Shown piece after piece: positions 44,205 through 52,759 of a stretch of DNA of 64,000 nt. Origin of the DNA: Mycobacterium numidiamassiliense (lineage in GTDB: Bacteria > Actinomycetota > Actinomycetes > Mycobacteriales > Mycobacteriaceae); the NCBI RefSeq assembly GCF_900157365.1, contig NZ_FUEZ01000004.1, positions 1,475,066 through 1,539,065 on the forward strand, written 5' to 3'. The translations under genes and the position numbers were made by a program. How positions within the stretch are numbered: the stretch's first letter is position 1; the number at the start of each line of letters is the position of its first letter. A model generated the notes under the pieces. That model saw only the letters and a list, made by a program, of their open reading frames with translations, was not told where the DNA came from and searched no databases.

Positions 44205-44894
44205 TCAGGGCAGGGCCCGCATTCGCGGACGGTCGGACGTGGATCCTTGGAGCGCGGTCAGTGTCTCGGCCGAGGGAACCGCTGTAAGAAACGCAACCAT
44301 CCCGTCCAGCAGTGCGCTGACATGGACGGCGTAAGTCGACACGGTCGTCCCAAACACGCGCGCACGGTGGCGGTCGGCGCAGGCGTGCACGCACATCGCC
44401 GACACCCGATGAATGCGGTCGTCGCGCAGCGGCTGCGGCACGTGGTCGATCAGGGCGCCGACGTGGTCGATGTACGCCTGATGTGATTCGCGGTGGGGAG
44501 CTGGCAGGGTGGATAGCGGGCTGCTTCGGTAGTCGTAGCGCAACAGTTGTTCGAGGAAGGGCAAGTAGTAGCAGGTTTCGTCTTCAGCTAGTTCGATGAG
44601 TGGGAGCTGATGCGCCTCCACCACGCTTCGCAGGTCGTCCGCGGACATCCGCGCCCCGAGCAACTGTCTTCGGCGGGTCAGGTGTTCGAGTCGGTTCGCC
44701 AGGATCGCTTCGACAAGTGCATCTTTCGATCCGAAGTGGTACTGCACGGCGGACTTGTTCGCCATTCCTGCCGTGGTGCCAATGAGCCGGAGTGGAACAC
44801 CGTCGAGACCGTGCTGGGCGAAGAGTCGCTCCGCGGTGAGCACCAACCGCTGCTTGGCCGACGCGCCTACCGGTGTGGACACCGACGTGGACAT
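44205..44894 (-). CDS. TetR-family transcriptional regulator
   Basis: 229 aa, ATG start. The HTH region (about residues 15-60) contains LVLTAERLFAQHGLDGVPLR, then TAGMANKSAVQYHFGSKDALVEAI. The C-terminal domain is helical with a long hydrophobic helix near residue 110. It is divergent from the mycofactocin-type SDR operon, with a perfect dyad at 44921-44938 in between, so it probably represses that operon and itself. Confidence 0.9.
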   Translation of the reverse strand: MSTSVSTPVGASAKQRLVLTAERLFAQHGLDGVPLRLIGTTAGMANKSAVQYHFGSKDALVEAILANRLEHLTRRRQLLGARMSADDLRSVVEAHQLPLIELAEDETCYYLPFLEQLLRYDYRSSPLSTLPAPHRESHQAYIDHVGALIDHVPQPLRDDRIHRVSAMCVHACADRHRARVFGTTVSTYAVHVSALLDGMVAFLTAVPSAETLTALQGSTSDRPRMRALP

Positions 44895-44920
44895 TTGACC
44901 AGAATCTCATACTAGACGGA

Positions 44921-44938
44921 TTAAGTCCTATAACTTAA
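44921..44938. promoter_or_regulatory. Inverted repeat, putative TetR operator
   Basis: Perfect 6-base arms TTAAGT / ACTTAA around CCTATA, in the 152-base gap between the TetR start (44894) and the SDR start (45047). It lies 27 bases from the regulator start codon, where it would overlap its promoter. AT-rich in a GC-rich genome. Confidence 0.6.
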
Positions 44939-45046
44939 CATCCAGTCGAAGGTTTGAGAGGTGAATCGTTATCGACGAGCACCCGCGTCACTGAATCGCA
45001 GAGTAGACATCGAAGAGTCGGCGGTAGCCGACATAAGGAGATGCAA

Positions 45047-45880
45047 ATGTCAGCACGATTCGAGGGGCGCGTTGCATTCATCACCGGGGTGGCCCGCGGC
45101 CAGGGCCGCAGTCACGCGGTGCGTCTGGCCCGGGACGGCGCCAACATCATCGGGATCGACATCTGCGCCGACATCCCGGCCAACCACTATCCGATGGCAT
45201 CCCGCGATGAACTCGACGAAACCGTCGAACTTGTCGAGCGTGAGGGCGCCAAGATCGTCGCCAGCGTGGCCGATGTCCGCGATTTCCACCAGGTCAAGGC
45301 TGCAGTGGACGCCGGCGTAGCGCACTTCGGTCGGCTCGACATCGTGTGCGCGAACGCCGGCATTGCGCCGGTCGCCTTCCGCGAGCTGACCCTCGAGGAG
45401 GAACTCGACCAATGGCGCGCCGCGACCGGGGTAATCCTTGACGGCTCTTACCACACCGCTTCGGCGGCGATACCGCATCTCATCGCTGGCCAACGAGGTG
45501 GGTCGATCGTGTTCACTAGCTCGACCGCGGGATTAAAAGGCTTCGGCGGCCTGCAGGGCGGAGGACTCGGATACGCTGCGGCGAAGCACGGAATCGTCGG
45601 ACTGATGCGCACACTGGCAAATGTGCTGGCGCCCCACAGCATTCGGGTCAACACCGTGCACCCGACCGCCGTGCGGACCATGATGGCGGTCAATCCAGCC
45701 ATGACCGAATTCCTAGAGCACTACCCAGAGGGTGGTGTACATCTGCAGAATCCAATGCCCATCGACATGATAGAGCCCGAGGACGTCAGTGCAGCCATCG
45801 CCTTTCTGGCGTCCGATGAGGCCAAGTACGTCACCGGCGTCACCTTCCCAGTCGATGCCGGCTTCTGCAACAAGCTTTGA
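45047..45880 (+). CDS. Mycofactocin-coupled SDR-family oxidoreductase
   Basis: 277 aa from ATG 45047 with AAGGAG 6 bases upstream; a longer frame to 44954 is non-conserved. TGVARGQGRSHAVRLARDGA and GIDICADI with a long insert before VEREGAKIV are the marks of the TIGR03971-type SDRs, which keep tightly bound NAD that is reoxidised by mycofactocin. A Ser near SSTAGLKG and YAAAKHGIVGL hold the catalytic set; ends TGVTFPVDAGFCNKL. Its substrate is probably an alcohol produced by the P450s or a terpenol-like compound. Confidence 0.87.
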   Translation: MSARFEGRVAFITGVARGQGRSHAVRLARDGANIIGIDICADIPANHYPMASRDELDETVELVEREGAKIVASVADVRDFHQVKAAVDAGVAHFGRLDIVCANAGIAPVAFRELTLEEELDQWRAATGVILDGSYHTASAAIPHLIAGQRGGSIVFTSSTAGLKGFGGLQGGGLGYAAAKHGIVGLMRTLANVLAPHSIRVNTVHPTAVRTMMAVNPAMTEFLEHYPEGGVHLQNPMPIDMIEPEDVSAAIAFLASDEAKYVTGVTFPVDAGFCNKL

Positions 45881-45883
45881 CCC

Positions 45884-46702
45884 ATGAGAAAGACGTCAAC
45901 CGGCCGGGTGGCCGGAAAGCGGGTATTAATCACCGGGGCTGCGCGCGGCATGGGCCGCAGCCACGCCCTACGGTTGGCCGAAGAAGGCGCCGACGTCATC
46001 CTCTTCGACATCTGCGCAACGCCGCCCGGGCTGGAATACGAACTGGCTACCGAGGACGAGCTTCAAGAAACCGCCGACCTGGTCGCCGAGCGTGGCGGCA
46101 AGGCGATCACCGCGGTCGTCGACGTTCGCGACGCCGAGGCCTTGGCATCAGCCGTCAATGCAGCCGCGGGCCAGCTGGGGGGGTTGGATGCCGCCGTGGC
46201 CAATGCCGGCGTGCTGACCGCTGGCACGTGGGACACCACGACGGCAGAGCAGTGGCGATTAGTGACCGACGTCAACCTCATTGGGGCATGGAATACGTGC
46301 GCGGCAGCAATACCGCACCTGCTTGAGCAAGGCGGTGGCAGCTTGATCAACATCAGCTCAGCGGCCGGAATCAAAGGCAGCCCGCTGCACATCCCTTACA
46401 CAGCGGCCAAGCAAGGCATCGTCGGCATGAGCGTCGCTCTAGCGAACGAGCTTGCCGCTCAAAGCATCCGAGTCAACACCGTCCATCCGACGGGGGTGTT
46501 GACCGGGATGGCGCCACCAACCATGCACAAGCTAATCCTCGAAGACCGATCGGACCTCGGTCCTATTTTCGGGAATGCGCTCCCCGTACCGCTGATCGAG
46601 GCCATTGATGTTAGTAATGCGGTGCTGTACCTGGTGTCCGACGAAGCACGATACGTCACCGGCCTGCAGTTCAAAGTCGACGCCGGCGTCACCATCCGAT
46701 GA
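45884..46702 (+). CDS. Mycofactocin-coupled SDR-family oxidoreductase
   Basis: 272 aa, ATG 4 bases after the previous stop. TGAARGMGRSHALRLAEEGA, LFDICATPPGLEY and ETADLVAERGGKAIT show the same insert as its upstream neighbour. Catalytic region ISSAAGIKGSPLHIPYTAAKQG; ends VTGLQFKVDAGVTIR. The pair are paralogs and may act on stereoisomers or successive alcohols. Coupled (ATGA) to the truncated SDR that follows. Confidence 0.88.
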   Translation: MRKTSTGRVAGKRVLITGAARGMGRSHALRLAEEGADVILFDICATPPGLEYELATEDELQETADLVAERGGKAITAVVDVRDAEALASAVNAAAGQLGGLDAAVANAGVLTAGTWDTTTAEQWRLVTDVNLIGAWNTCAAAIPHLLEQGGGSLINISSAAGIKGSPLHIPYTAAKQGIVGMSVALANELAAQSIRVNTVHPTGVLTGMAPPTMHKLILEDRSDLGPIFGNALPVPLIEAIDVSNAVLYLVSDEARYVTGLQFKVDAGVTIR

Positions 46703-47097
46703 CACATCCATCCGGTGTCATCGCTATCAGCGTGCCCGAGGATCTGCCGCTGTCGGCATGGGCGAAGGCGTTTGACACTAGTGTGCTGTCGATCGCTCGG
46801 AGTCTGCGGACTTTCCTGCTTGGACTGCTGGCCCAGGGCCGAGCGCACATCATCAACACCGCGTCGACGTCGGCGTTGTGGCCCTTCGGCTACGACCGCC
46901 TTCCCTGCGTGGCGAGCAAGGCGCCCGCCCTGGCGCTCATTGAGGCCACCGAGGTGGGGCGTCTCGTCGTCGACGCCATCAAGGACGACACTTTTTTCCT
47001 CACCACCCGCCGCGAAGTTCCCGACATCGTGCGCAAGCGTGCCGACGACATCGACGCCTTCCTGAGCGCCCAGATCGCCGCGTTGGCCACCCCATGA
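46699..47097 (+). pseudogene. Internally deleted SDR gene
   Basis: 132 codons, still translationally coupled on both sides (ATGA overlaps). The sequence AHIINTASTSALWPFGYDRL, then CVASKAPALALIEATE, is the middle of an SDR, and VGRLVVDAIKDDTFFLTTRR is an SDR C terminus of the kind that ends in a helical tail. The N-terminal Rossmann strands with GxxxGxG are absent, and the segment between SK and VGR is about 60 residues too short. The ORF may still be translated but cannot be a functional SDR. Confidence 0.75.
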
Positions 47098-47936
47098 CCG
47101 CAGCCAAGCCGATCGTCGGATTCATCGGCCTCGGGAGCCAGGGGGCGCCGATGGCCCAGGCGCTCATCGATGCTGGTCATGACACCGTGCTGTGGGCCCG
47201 CCGGCCCGAGGCCCTTGAGCCGTTCGCCGACACCGCGCGCGTCGCATCCAACCCCGCCGAACTCGCTGAATTGGCCGATGTGGTCGGCATCTGTGTGCTC
47301 AACGACGACGATGTGGTCGAGGTGGCGCTGCGCCCGAACGGATTGTTGGCCGGGATCACCCCGGGAACGACGGTGCTGATCCACAGCACCGTGCACCCGA
47401 CCACCTGCCGGCAACTGGGCGACCGCTTCAGCGAACGCCGCGCCCACGTGCTGGACGCGCCGGTCAGCGGCGGCGGCGAAGCAGCCCGTGCTCGGCGGCT
47501 GCTCGTGATGGTGGGCGGAGATCACGAAATTTACACGGCGGTCGCGCCTGTGCTGTCCGCTTTCGGCGACCCTGTCGTGCACGTCGGAGCCCTAGGCTCT
47601 GGCCAGCTGGCCAAACTCCTCAACAACCTACTGTTTACGGCAACGCTGGGTCTAGCACATGAGACTGCCGAGCTCGCGGCCGAGTTGGGCGTGGATGCGA
47701 CCGCCCTGATGAGCATCCTGCAGCACGCCAGCGGACGCAGCTTCGCGGTGCAGATGTACGCCGGGCTACTCGGGGGCCTTCGGCCACCGTCGGCTCGCGT
47801 GCGCACCATCGCGGGCTTGCTCGGCAAAGACGTCGCCATCGCCCGAGACCTCGCAGAAAACGCCAACGCCGGTGACCATTTGCTGACCGTCGCCCACCGG
47901 ATGCTGGCGGCGATGGGACACGACCTTTGCGTGTGA
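47094..47936 (+). CDS. Beta-hydroxyacid dehydrogenase (HIBADH-like)
   Basis: 280 aa, ATG overlapping the upstream stop. Rossmann motif GFIGLGSQGAPMAQAL near the N terminus, substrate-binding DAPVSGGGEAARA (about residues 121-133), and the catalytic Lys in GSGQLAKLLNN. Family members oxidise 3-hydroxyisobutyrate, tartronate semialdehyde or related 3-hydroxy acids with NAD(P). Length is near the normal 290. It fits an operon that oxidises an alcohol (SDRs) and an aldehyde (downstream ALDH). Confidence 0.88.
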   Translation: MTAAKPIVGFIGLGSQGAPMAQALIDAGHDTVLWARRPEALEPFADTARVASNPAELAELADVVGICVLNDDDVVEVALRPNGLLAGITPGTTVLIHSTVHPTTCRQLGDRFSERRAHVLDAPVSGGGEAARARRLLVMVGGDHEIYTAVAPVLSAFGDPVVHVGALGSGQLAKLLNNLLFTATLGLAHETAELAAELGVDATALMSILQHASGRSFAVQMYAGLLGGLRPPSARVRTIAGLLGKDVAIARDLAENANAGDHLLTVAHRMLAAMGHDLCV

Positions 47937-47980
47937 CCTCGACCGCACCCAACCTATCAACGGATCAAAGGAGACCCGCC

Positions 47981-48118
47981 GTGTCCATCGCTCTCAGCGA
48001 ACTCGAACAGCCTCAAGACCGCCACCTGGCACGATCTTCTCAGCGGAACCTCCATGACCCAGTGGCGATGAGCGCGGCGGTCACCGGTTGGTTCACGGCG
48101 AAGCAGGATCAGCCATGA
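47981..48118 (+). CDS. Small ORF of unknown function before the ALDH gene
   Basis: 45 aa from GTG 47981, preceded by AAAGGAG with 7 bases spacing, and its TGA overlaps the ALDH start (ATGA). The strong ribosome site and coupling suggest it is translated. The sequence (LSELEQPQDRHLARSSQRN, then DPVAMSAAVTGWF) matches no family I know. It could be a leader for ALDH translation or the tail end of a lost gene. Confidence 0.45.
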   Translation: MSIALSELEQPQDRHLARSSQRNLHDPVAMSAAVTGWFTAKQDQP

Positions 48119-49614
48119 GCACGGTCATCGATGACCCGCGGGCCAAGCAGCGCCAACTCGGCATCGCCCGGCCCCTCATCGACGGGGCGTGGCTTGACCA
48201 GACGTCCCTCGGCGAGGTCGATCACATCGATCCCGCGACCGGACGGGTCAACGGCACTATCGCGTTGTGCGGCCCCGAGGAAGTCGAGGCCGCCGTTGCC
48301 GCAGCCAAAGGAGCGTATCCGGCGTGGCGGGCATTGTCTGCGGACAAACGCCGGCGCATCCTGCAGCGCATCGAGGAGTTGGTGGAGGCAGATCTGCCGG
48401 AGCTCGGCAGACGCGCTACCGCCGAATTGGGCCATCCGCTAAGCACCTCGACGTCGTTGTCTTACATGTGCGCCGCCTGGTTCGGGTATTACGCCGGCTG
48501 GTCAGACAAAATCGAGGGCGCCACCATTCCACTGACCCCAGCGTTCAACGCCGGCTTCGACTACACTCTCGCCGAACCCTACGGTGTCGTCGGAATCATT
48601 CTGACCTGGAACGGGCCGATGGTGTCGGTGGGCATGAAGGTCGCCCCCGCCCTGGCGGCGGGCAACTGCGTGGTGTTGAAAACACCTGATATCGCGCCCT
48701 ATACCGTGGCACGGTTCGCCGAACTTGCCCTGGAAGCCGGTGTGCCACCGGGGGTGCTGCACGTGTTGCCCGGAGGTGCCGAGGCCGGCGAAGCCTTGGT
48801 CCGGCATCCCGACGTTGGAAAGATCTCATTCACCGGCGGAATCGCCACCGCCAAGAAGATCCTCGACGCCGCCAGGCACACCGTGAAACCCGTCGTCCTC
48901 GAACTCGGCGGCAAGTCGGCCAACCTCGTTTTCCCCGACGCCGACCTCGATGCGGCCGCTGCGCTGTCCGTGCACTCCTGTTTCACGATGGCTGGGCAGG
49001 GCTGCGTCCTGGCAACCCGCATGTTGGTGCACCGATCTGTTTACGACGAGGTGGTCACCGCAACCGCGAAAGCGATAACCGGTCTGCGCCTGGGCGACCC
49101 GTTCGCATCCGAAACGACCCTGGGCCCCGTGGTGAACGAGGCGGCCTTCGCGCGAGTGCTCACAGCAATTCAACGCGCACAAACCGGCACCGCCGCTCGG
49201 CTGATCAGCGGGGGACACGCCGCACCGTCGGATGAGCTTGCCCCCGACATTGCCGGTGGCTACTACATCGAACCGACCCTGCTCATAGACGTCGATCCCC
49301 ATAGCTCTGTCGCGCAAGAGGAAGTGTTCGGCCCGGTGCTGGCCATCACGCCGTTTGACACCGAGGACCAAGCCGTCGAAATCGCCAACGCAACCCCTTA
49401 TGGCCTGGGCGCTTTCGTACAGACGCGCGACGTCGCCCGCGTCCACCGGATTGCACCGCTACTGCAGGCTGGAACGATATCGGTCAACGGGACATCCGGG
49501 CTCCCCCCGGGGGCGCCGTTCGGCGGCTACAACCAGAGTGGGTACGGCCGCGAAGGCGGCCGGGAAGGACTCTTCGAGTTCCTGCGAACCAAGAATGTGT
49601 TCGTCCGGATCTAA
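48115..49614 (+). CDS. Aldehyde dehydrogenase
   Basis: 499 aa from ATG 48115, overlapping the upstream small ORF stop. NAD(P)-dependent ALDH with Asn166 (WNGPM), Glu263 in LELGGKSAN and nucleophile Cys297 in AGQGCVLATR; EEVFGPVLAITPF near residue 400. Length typical. It oxidises an aldehyde made by the SDRs to an acid. The gene is the last intact member of the TetR-controlled operon and is followed by a short tandem repeat and a truncated ligase gene. Confidence 0.93.
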   Translation: MSTVIDDPRAKQRQLGIARPLIDGAWLDQTSLGEVDHIDPATGRVNGTIALCGPEEVEAAVAAAKGAYPAWRALSADKRRRILQRIEELVEADLPELGRRATAELGHPLSTSTSLSYMCAAWFGYYAGWSDKIEGATIPLTPAFNAGFDYTLAEPYGVVGIILTWNGPMVSVGMKVAPALAAGNCVVLKTPDIAPYTVARFAELALEAGVPPGVLHVLPGGAEAGEALVRHPDVGKISFTGGIATAKKILDAARHTVKPVVLELGGKSANLVFPDADLDAAAALSVHSCFTMAGQGCVLATRMLVHRSVYDEVVTATAKAITGLRLGDPFASETTLGPVVNEAAFARVLTAIQRAQTGTAARLISGGHAAPSDELAPDIAGGYYIEPTLLIDVDPHSSVAQEEVFGPVLAITPFDTEDQAVEIANATPYGLGAFVQTRDVARVHRIAPLLQAGTISVNGTSGLPPGAPFGGYNQSGYGREGGREGLFEFLRTKNVFVRI

Positions 49615-49620
49615 CGTCTA

Positions 49621-49650
49621 TCTGCATCTGCATCTGCATCTGCATCTGCA
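49621..49650. repeat. TCTGCA hexanucleotide tandem repeat (5 copies)
   Basis: Five exact copies of TCTGCA in a row, 7 bases after the ALDH stop. The homology of the truncated ligase gene starts directly after the last copy, so the repeat marks a rearrangement junction. Copy number is likely to vary between strains. Confidence 0.95.
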
Positions 49651-50309
49651 CCGTCGAGACGTTGCAACGCGTTCTCGACGTCCTGCCCGACGTCGCGGTG
49701 GTCAGCCTCTACGGACAAACCGAGGGCAGCCCGATCACCAGTTTAGGTCCGAACGACCATCGATTGGCCGCGGTCAAGAACCCCGACGTTCTATGCACCG
49801 TCGGTCGGCCGGTGAGCGGTCTTCGTCTGCAGATCGACAAGCCGGACCGGGCGGGAATCGGCGAAGTGCTCGCCGCCGCGGAGCACCTGTCCGCTCAGGC
49901 CGCCGACGGGTGGCTGCACACCGGTGATCTGGGTGTGCTGGATGCCGACGGTTATCTCCGTCTTTGCGGTCGTCGGCACGATATGGTGGTTCGCGGCGGG
50001 GAGAACGTCTATCCGTTGGAAGTCGAGAATGTGCTCAGTGCCCACCCCGCGGTCGCTGCGGTGGGCGTTGTGGGCGTGCCGGATACGCGACTCGGAGAAA
50101 CCTTGGCCGCGTTCGTTGTTCCGACAGACCCGGCTCATCCGCCACGGCCCGAGGAGCTCGGTTCCTTCGCTCGGGTCACGCTCGCCGGCTTCAAGATTCC
50201 GCACTATTGGTATGCGGTCGCCGAGCTGCCACTGAACAGCGCAGGCAAGGTCATTCGCGCCACACTTCGTTCGTCACATCTGGAGCGCCAGCACAGTGAG
50301 TCAACTTAA
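49651..50309 (+). pseudogene. C-terminal half of an AMP-forming acyl-CoA ligase
   Basis: About 219 codons in frame (a TTG at 49662 could start it). LYGQTEGSPIT is the A5 motif of the ANL family, followed by HTGDLGVLDADGYLRLCGR, the hinge RHDMVVRGGENVYP and the final NSAGKVIRATLR with the adenylation Lys. The N-terminal half with the P-loop is missing: homology begins abruptly at the end of the hexanucleotide repeat. A truncated gene rather than a free-standing domain, since ANL proteins need both halves. Confidence 0.82.
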
Positions 50310-50440
50310 ATTATCTGCACACGCTGGCCCAGGATGCCGGGCGAGACGTTCCGGAGGATCTGACGAAGGCACAGCTGTCGGCGCTCTATCCGTTGGCCCA
50401 TCTCGTCGTGAGAATCCCAGACAGACCGGCCGGTCAGTGA
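50306..50440 (+). pseudogene. Short open coding-like fragment, unidentified
   Basis: Forty-four codons without a start codon (YLHTLAQDAGRDVPEDLT, then LSALYPLAHLVV) end in TGA 50438-50440. The composition (helical, Ala/Leu-rich) is protein-like but resembles nothing that I recognise. It overlaps the last bases of the ligase remnant and is probably another broken gene piece. The region to 50503 is AT-rich and otherwise empty. Confidence 0.3.
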
Positions 50441-50503
50441 TCTGGCTGGACTTCTGGCGACTGGCCGAGACCTTATCCGTTATATAGTTTAACGTCTGGA
50501 TCT

Positions 50504-51061
50504 ATGCCGATAGCCGTGCGAAGCACGGTCATATCAGCAGGTCGACCGACTCATACTTTTCGGCGGTCGGAGTGCGGCGACGTGGCTCGGTCATTCGAGC
50601 CCCCAGCCACGAAGGGCCGTGCCTCGCCGGTCACTTTGATCGTCGGCGCAGCTGCCTTCGGCTTGCTCGTGCTGACGCCGCCACCGCGGGCGCATGCCGC
50701 CCCGGCGCCTGAGGTCGAATATGTCTACGACGTGGTGGTGCGGCGCCATTACGGCTTCCCAAACAACGATGCACTTACTTATGGCCACGGGATCTGCGAC
50801 AAGGTCGGTCGGGGCGAGGCCTACGGGCAAGTCATGGGTGACGTCAAGAGTGACGTCACCCCCAGCGACGAGTTCGCGGCTAATTACCTTGTCTCATACG
50901 CGGTCAACTTGCTATGCCCTGCCCTGATATGGCAGCTGCGGAACTCGGCCGCTGGCTACCTACCGCCCGGCGGGGCAGTTGCGCCCGGTACCTATTACTC
51001 TGACGCCGGTGGCCCCAAAGCCCGGAGGTTGCGACGGCGGCCCACCGGCAAGGGAGGTTAG
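50504..51061 (+). CDS. Secreted DUF732-like protein
   Basis: 185 aa from ATG 50504; GTG 50582 is an alternative that would give a more compact signal region. A hydrophobic segment (LIVGAAAFGLLVLTPP) followed by RAHAAPAPE predicts Sec export with cleavage after AHA. The mature part has the DUF732 pattern DALTYGHGICDKVGRGEAYG ... ANYLVSYAVNLLCP with two Cys. The C terminus is basic and disordered. Such proteins are abundant in mycobacterial cell envelopes; function unknown. Confidence 0.75.
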   Translation: MPIAVRSTVISAGRPTHTFRRSECGDVARSFEPPATKGRASPVTLIVGAAAFGLLVLTPPPRAHAAPAPEVEYVYDVVVRRHYGFPNNDALTYGHGICDKVGRGEAYGQVMGDVKSDVTPSDEFAANYLVSYAVNLLCPALIWQLRNSAAGYLPPGGAVAPGTYYSDAGGPKARRLRRRPTGKGG

Positions 51062-51251
51062 TAGGCACTGGCCATCGTTATCGCCCTGCCGGGCGCCAAC
51101 AGCAGCTTTAGCTTCCCGGTGCTGACCGCGATGGTCCGACCATGACGAACTAGGCCGATTTACGGCAAACTTGGCATTAGTGGTAGCGAAACGCCCAGGT
51201 GGTGTCCGATGATCCCAGCTAAGTAGACACCACCGCCGCAAAGGAAGCACG

Positions 51252-51518
51252 ATGGCTGCGTCACAGATACCAGAAAAGGTGGCCAGGGTTTCGGGACGTT
51301 CGAAGCTGCTGCTAGATGGTAAACATTCGCCCGGCGAGCTCCTGACGATCCAGGAGTTGGCGGAGCGGCTGACGGTGAGCGTGGGTTGTATACGTGCGTG
51401 GCGCCTGCGTGGCGATGGTCCACCCGCGATCCGCGTTGGCACCGCGCTGCGGTGGGATCCTGGCGAGGTCGATGAGTGGCTCAACTCTCGACGCGAATCA
51501 CGTTGGCGGGCAGGGTGA
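51252..51518 (+). CDS. Excisionase/HTH DNA-binding protein
   Basis: 88 aa, ATG start. A MerR/Xis-type winged HTH: LTIQELAERLTVSVGCIRAW, then RLRGDGPPAIRVGTALRWDP and VDEWLNSRR. It lies upstream of and overlaps (GTGA) the tyrosine recombinase gene, the usual position of an excisionase that directs integrase to remove an element. It could also activate the integrase gene. Confidence 0.88.
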   Translation: MAASQIPEKVARVSGRSKLLLDGKHSPGELLTIQELAERLTVSVGCIRAWRLRGDGPPAIRVGTALRWDPGEVDEWLNSRRESRWRAG

Positions 51519-52759
51519 TTGAGCGACGTGAAGGTCCCGGGGGTACGTGGGTCTATCGGGCGCGTGTCTATTACCGGGGCCGCTATGTGGCATCGCGGAC
51601 GTTTCCGCGAAAACGTGACGCGCAAGAGTGGGAACGGCGCCAGGTGGATAGCCTGCGTTCGGGCGTCTGGTCTGACCCTGCAGCGGGTGATAGGTCAGTC
51701 AGAGAGTGGTGTGAGATCTGGCTAAATGCGCAGCCAGCTCGACAACCTGCCACCGAGCGCAAGATCCGTGGTGTGGTCGCGAAGCAGATCGCCGAGACCT
51801 TCGGACGTCGGCCACTCATGTCGGTGAGGCCGTCTGAGGTGCAGGCCTGGGCTGCTGAATTGTCACGAACGCAATCAGTTGCGACCGCCCGTCACTCACT
51901 CGGCGTTCTGCGGCGGGTGTTTGATTACGCCGTCCGAGACGGCGTGATACAACGCAATCCGGCCGCGGGCATCCGGTTGTCGAAGGTGCAGGGCAACGAG
52001 CCGCGACCGCTGACACATACCCAACTCTGGCGGCTTGCAGGACATTTCGACGCAGCCAGAGATCGGCTGCTAGTGCTGGTCGCCGGTTACTGCGGGCTGC
52101 GGTGGGGGGAGCTAGCGGCTCTGCGATGGTCCGATGTTGACCTGCAAAGCAGGGTGCTGCGTGTCTCGCGGGCGTATTCCGAGGAGGCGCCCCGAGGCGA
52201 GTTGTCGCCGGTCAAGAACCATCAAGCGCGCACCGTTCCGATCCCCGCAATCGTGTCGGAAGAGCTCGCGGACTACAAAACCCAGTGCAAGCCCGATGGA
52301 TTGGTCTTTCCTTCCGTTACAGGCACGCCTCTGCGCAACCGCAACTGGCGACGTGACGTTTTCGATTCCGCGGTCGCGGCGCTGCGACTAAAAATCACTC
52401 CGCATAACTTGCGCGACACCGCCGCGTCGCTGGCCATCCAGGAAGGTGCGTCAGTCGTCGCTGTCGCGCGCCTCCTCGGTCACGAATCAGCGGCGACGAC
52501 GCTAAACCACTACGCGGGTCTGTTTCCGACAGATTTGGACGACATCGCTTCGCGACTTAACGTCGCCGCGCAATTGACCATCGCCGGCCAGCGTGAGTCA
52601 TCTGATGCCACACAGTCACCGACCGAGCACCGACCAGGAGAAGTCAAGGTTAGTAAGCGAACACCCGGAGAACCTCGTCTACCTGCTAAAACATGGGTGC
52701 CCCCGGCAGGATTCGAACCTGCGACACCGGCTTTAGGAGAGCCGTGCTCTATCCCCTGA
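51515..52759 (+). CDS. Tyrosine recombinase/integrase
   Basis: 414 aa from GTG 51515, which overlaps the excisionase stop; an earlier GTG at 51476 is in frame. An arm-binding N-terminal domain (GGTWVYRARVYYRGRYVAS) and SAM-like core domain precede the catalytic residues Arg196 (GLRWGEL), His297 and Arg300 (TPHNLRD), His323 (LGHES) and nucleophile Tyr333 (NHYAGL). The last 22 codons overlap a tRNA-Arg gene on the opposite strand, so they translate tRNA sequence (PPAGFEPATPALG). It should integrate its element at the tRNA 3' end. Confidence 0.95.
   Translation: MIERREGPGGTWVYRARVYYRGRYVASRTFPRKRDAQEWERRQVDSLRSGVWSDPAAGDRSVREWCEIWLNAQPARQPATERKIRGVVAKQIAETFGRRPLMSVRPSEVQAWAAELSRTQSVATARHSLGVLRRVFDYAVRDGVIQRNPAAGIRLSKVQGNEPRPLTHTQLWRLAGHFDAARDRLLVLVAGYCGLRWGELAALRWSDVDLQSRVLRVSRAYSEEAPRGELSPVKNHQARTVPIPAIVSEELADYKTQCKPDGLVFPSVTGTPLRNRNWRRDVFDSAVAALRLKITPHNLRDTAASLAIQEGASVVAVARLLGHESAATTLNHYAGLFPTDLDDIASRLNVAAQLTIAGQRESSDATQSPTEHRPGEVKVSKRTPGEPRLPAKTWVPPAGFEPATPALGEPCSIP

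Noticed and set aside
51476..51514. Earlier GTG start for the integrase
   Set aside because: It would overlap the excisionase gene by 43 bases, while GTG 51515 forms the tight GTGA overlap typical of coupled genes.
52698..52745. Second copy of the tRNA-Arg 3' end (other attachment site)
   Set aside because: I looked by eye for the GGATTCGAACC stretch further left and did not see it; the copy may be outside the window or lost. This is not proof of absence.
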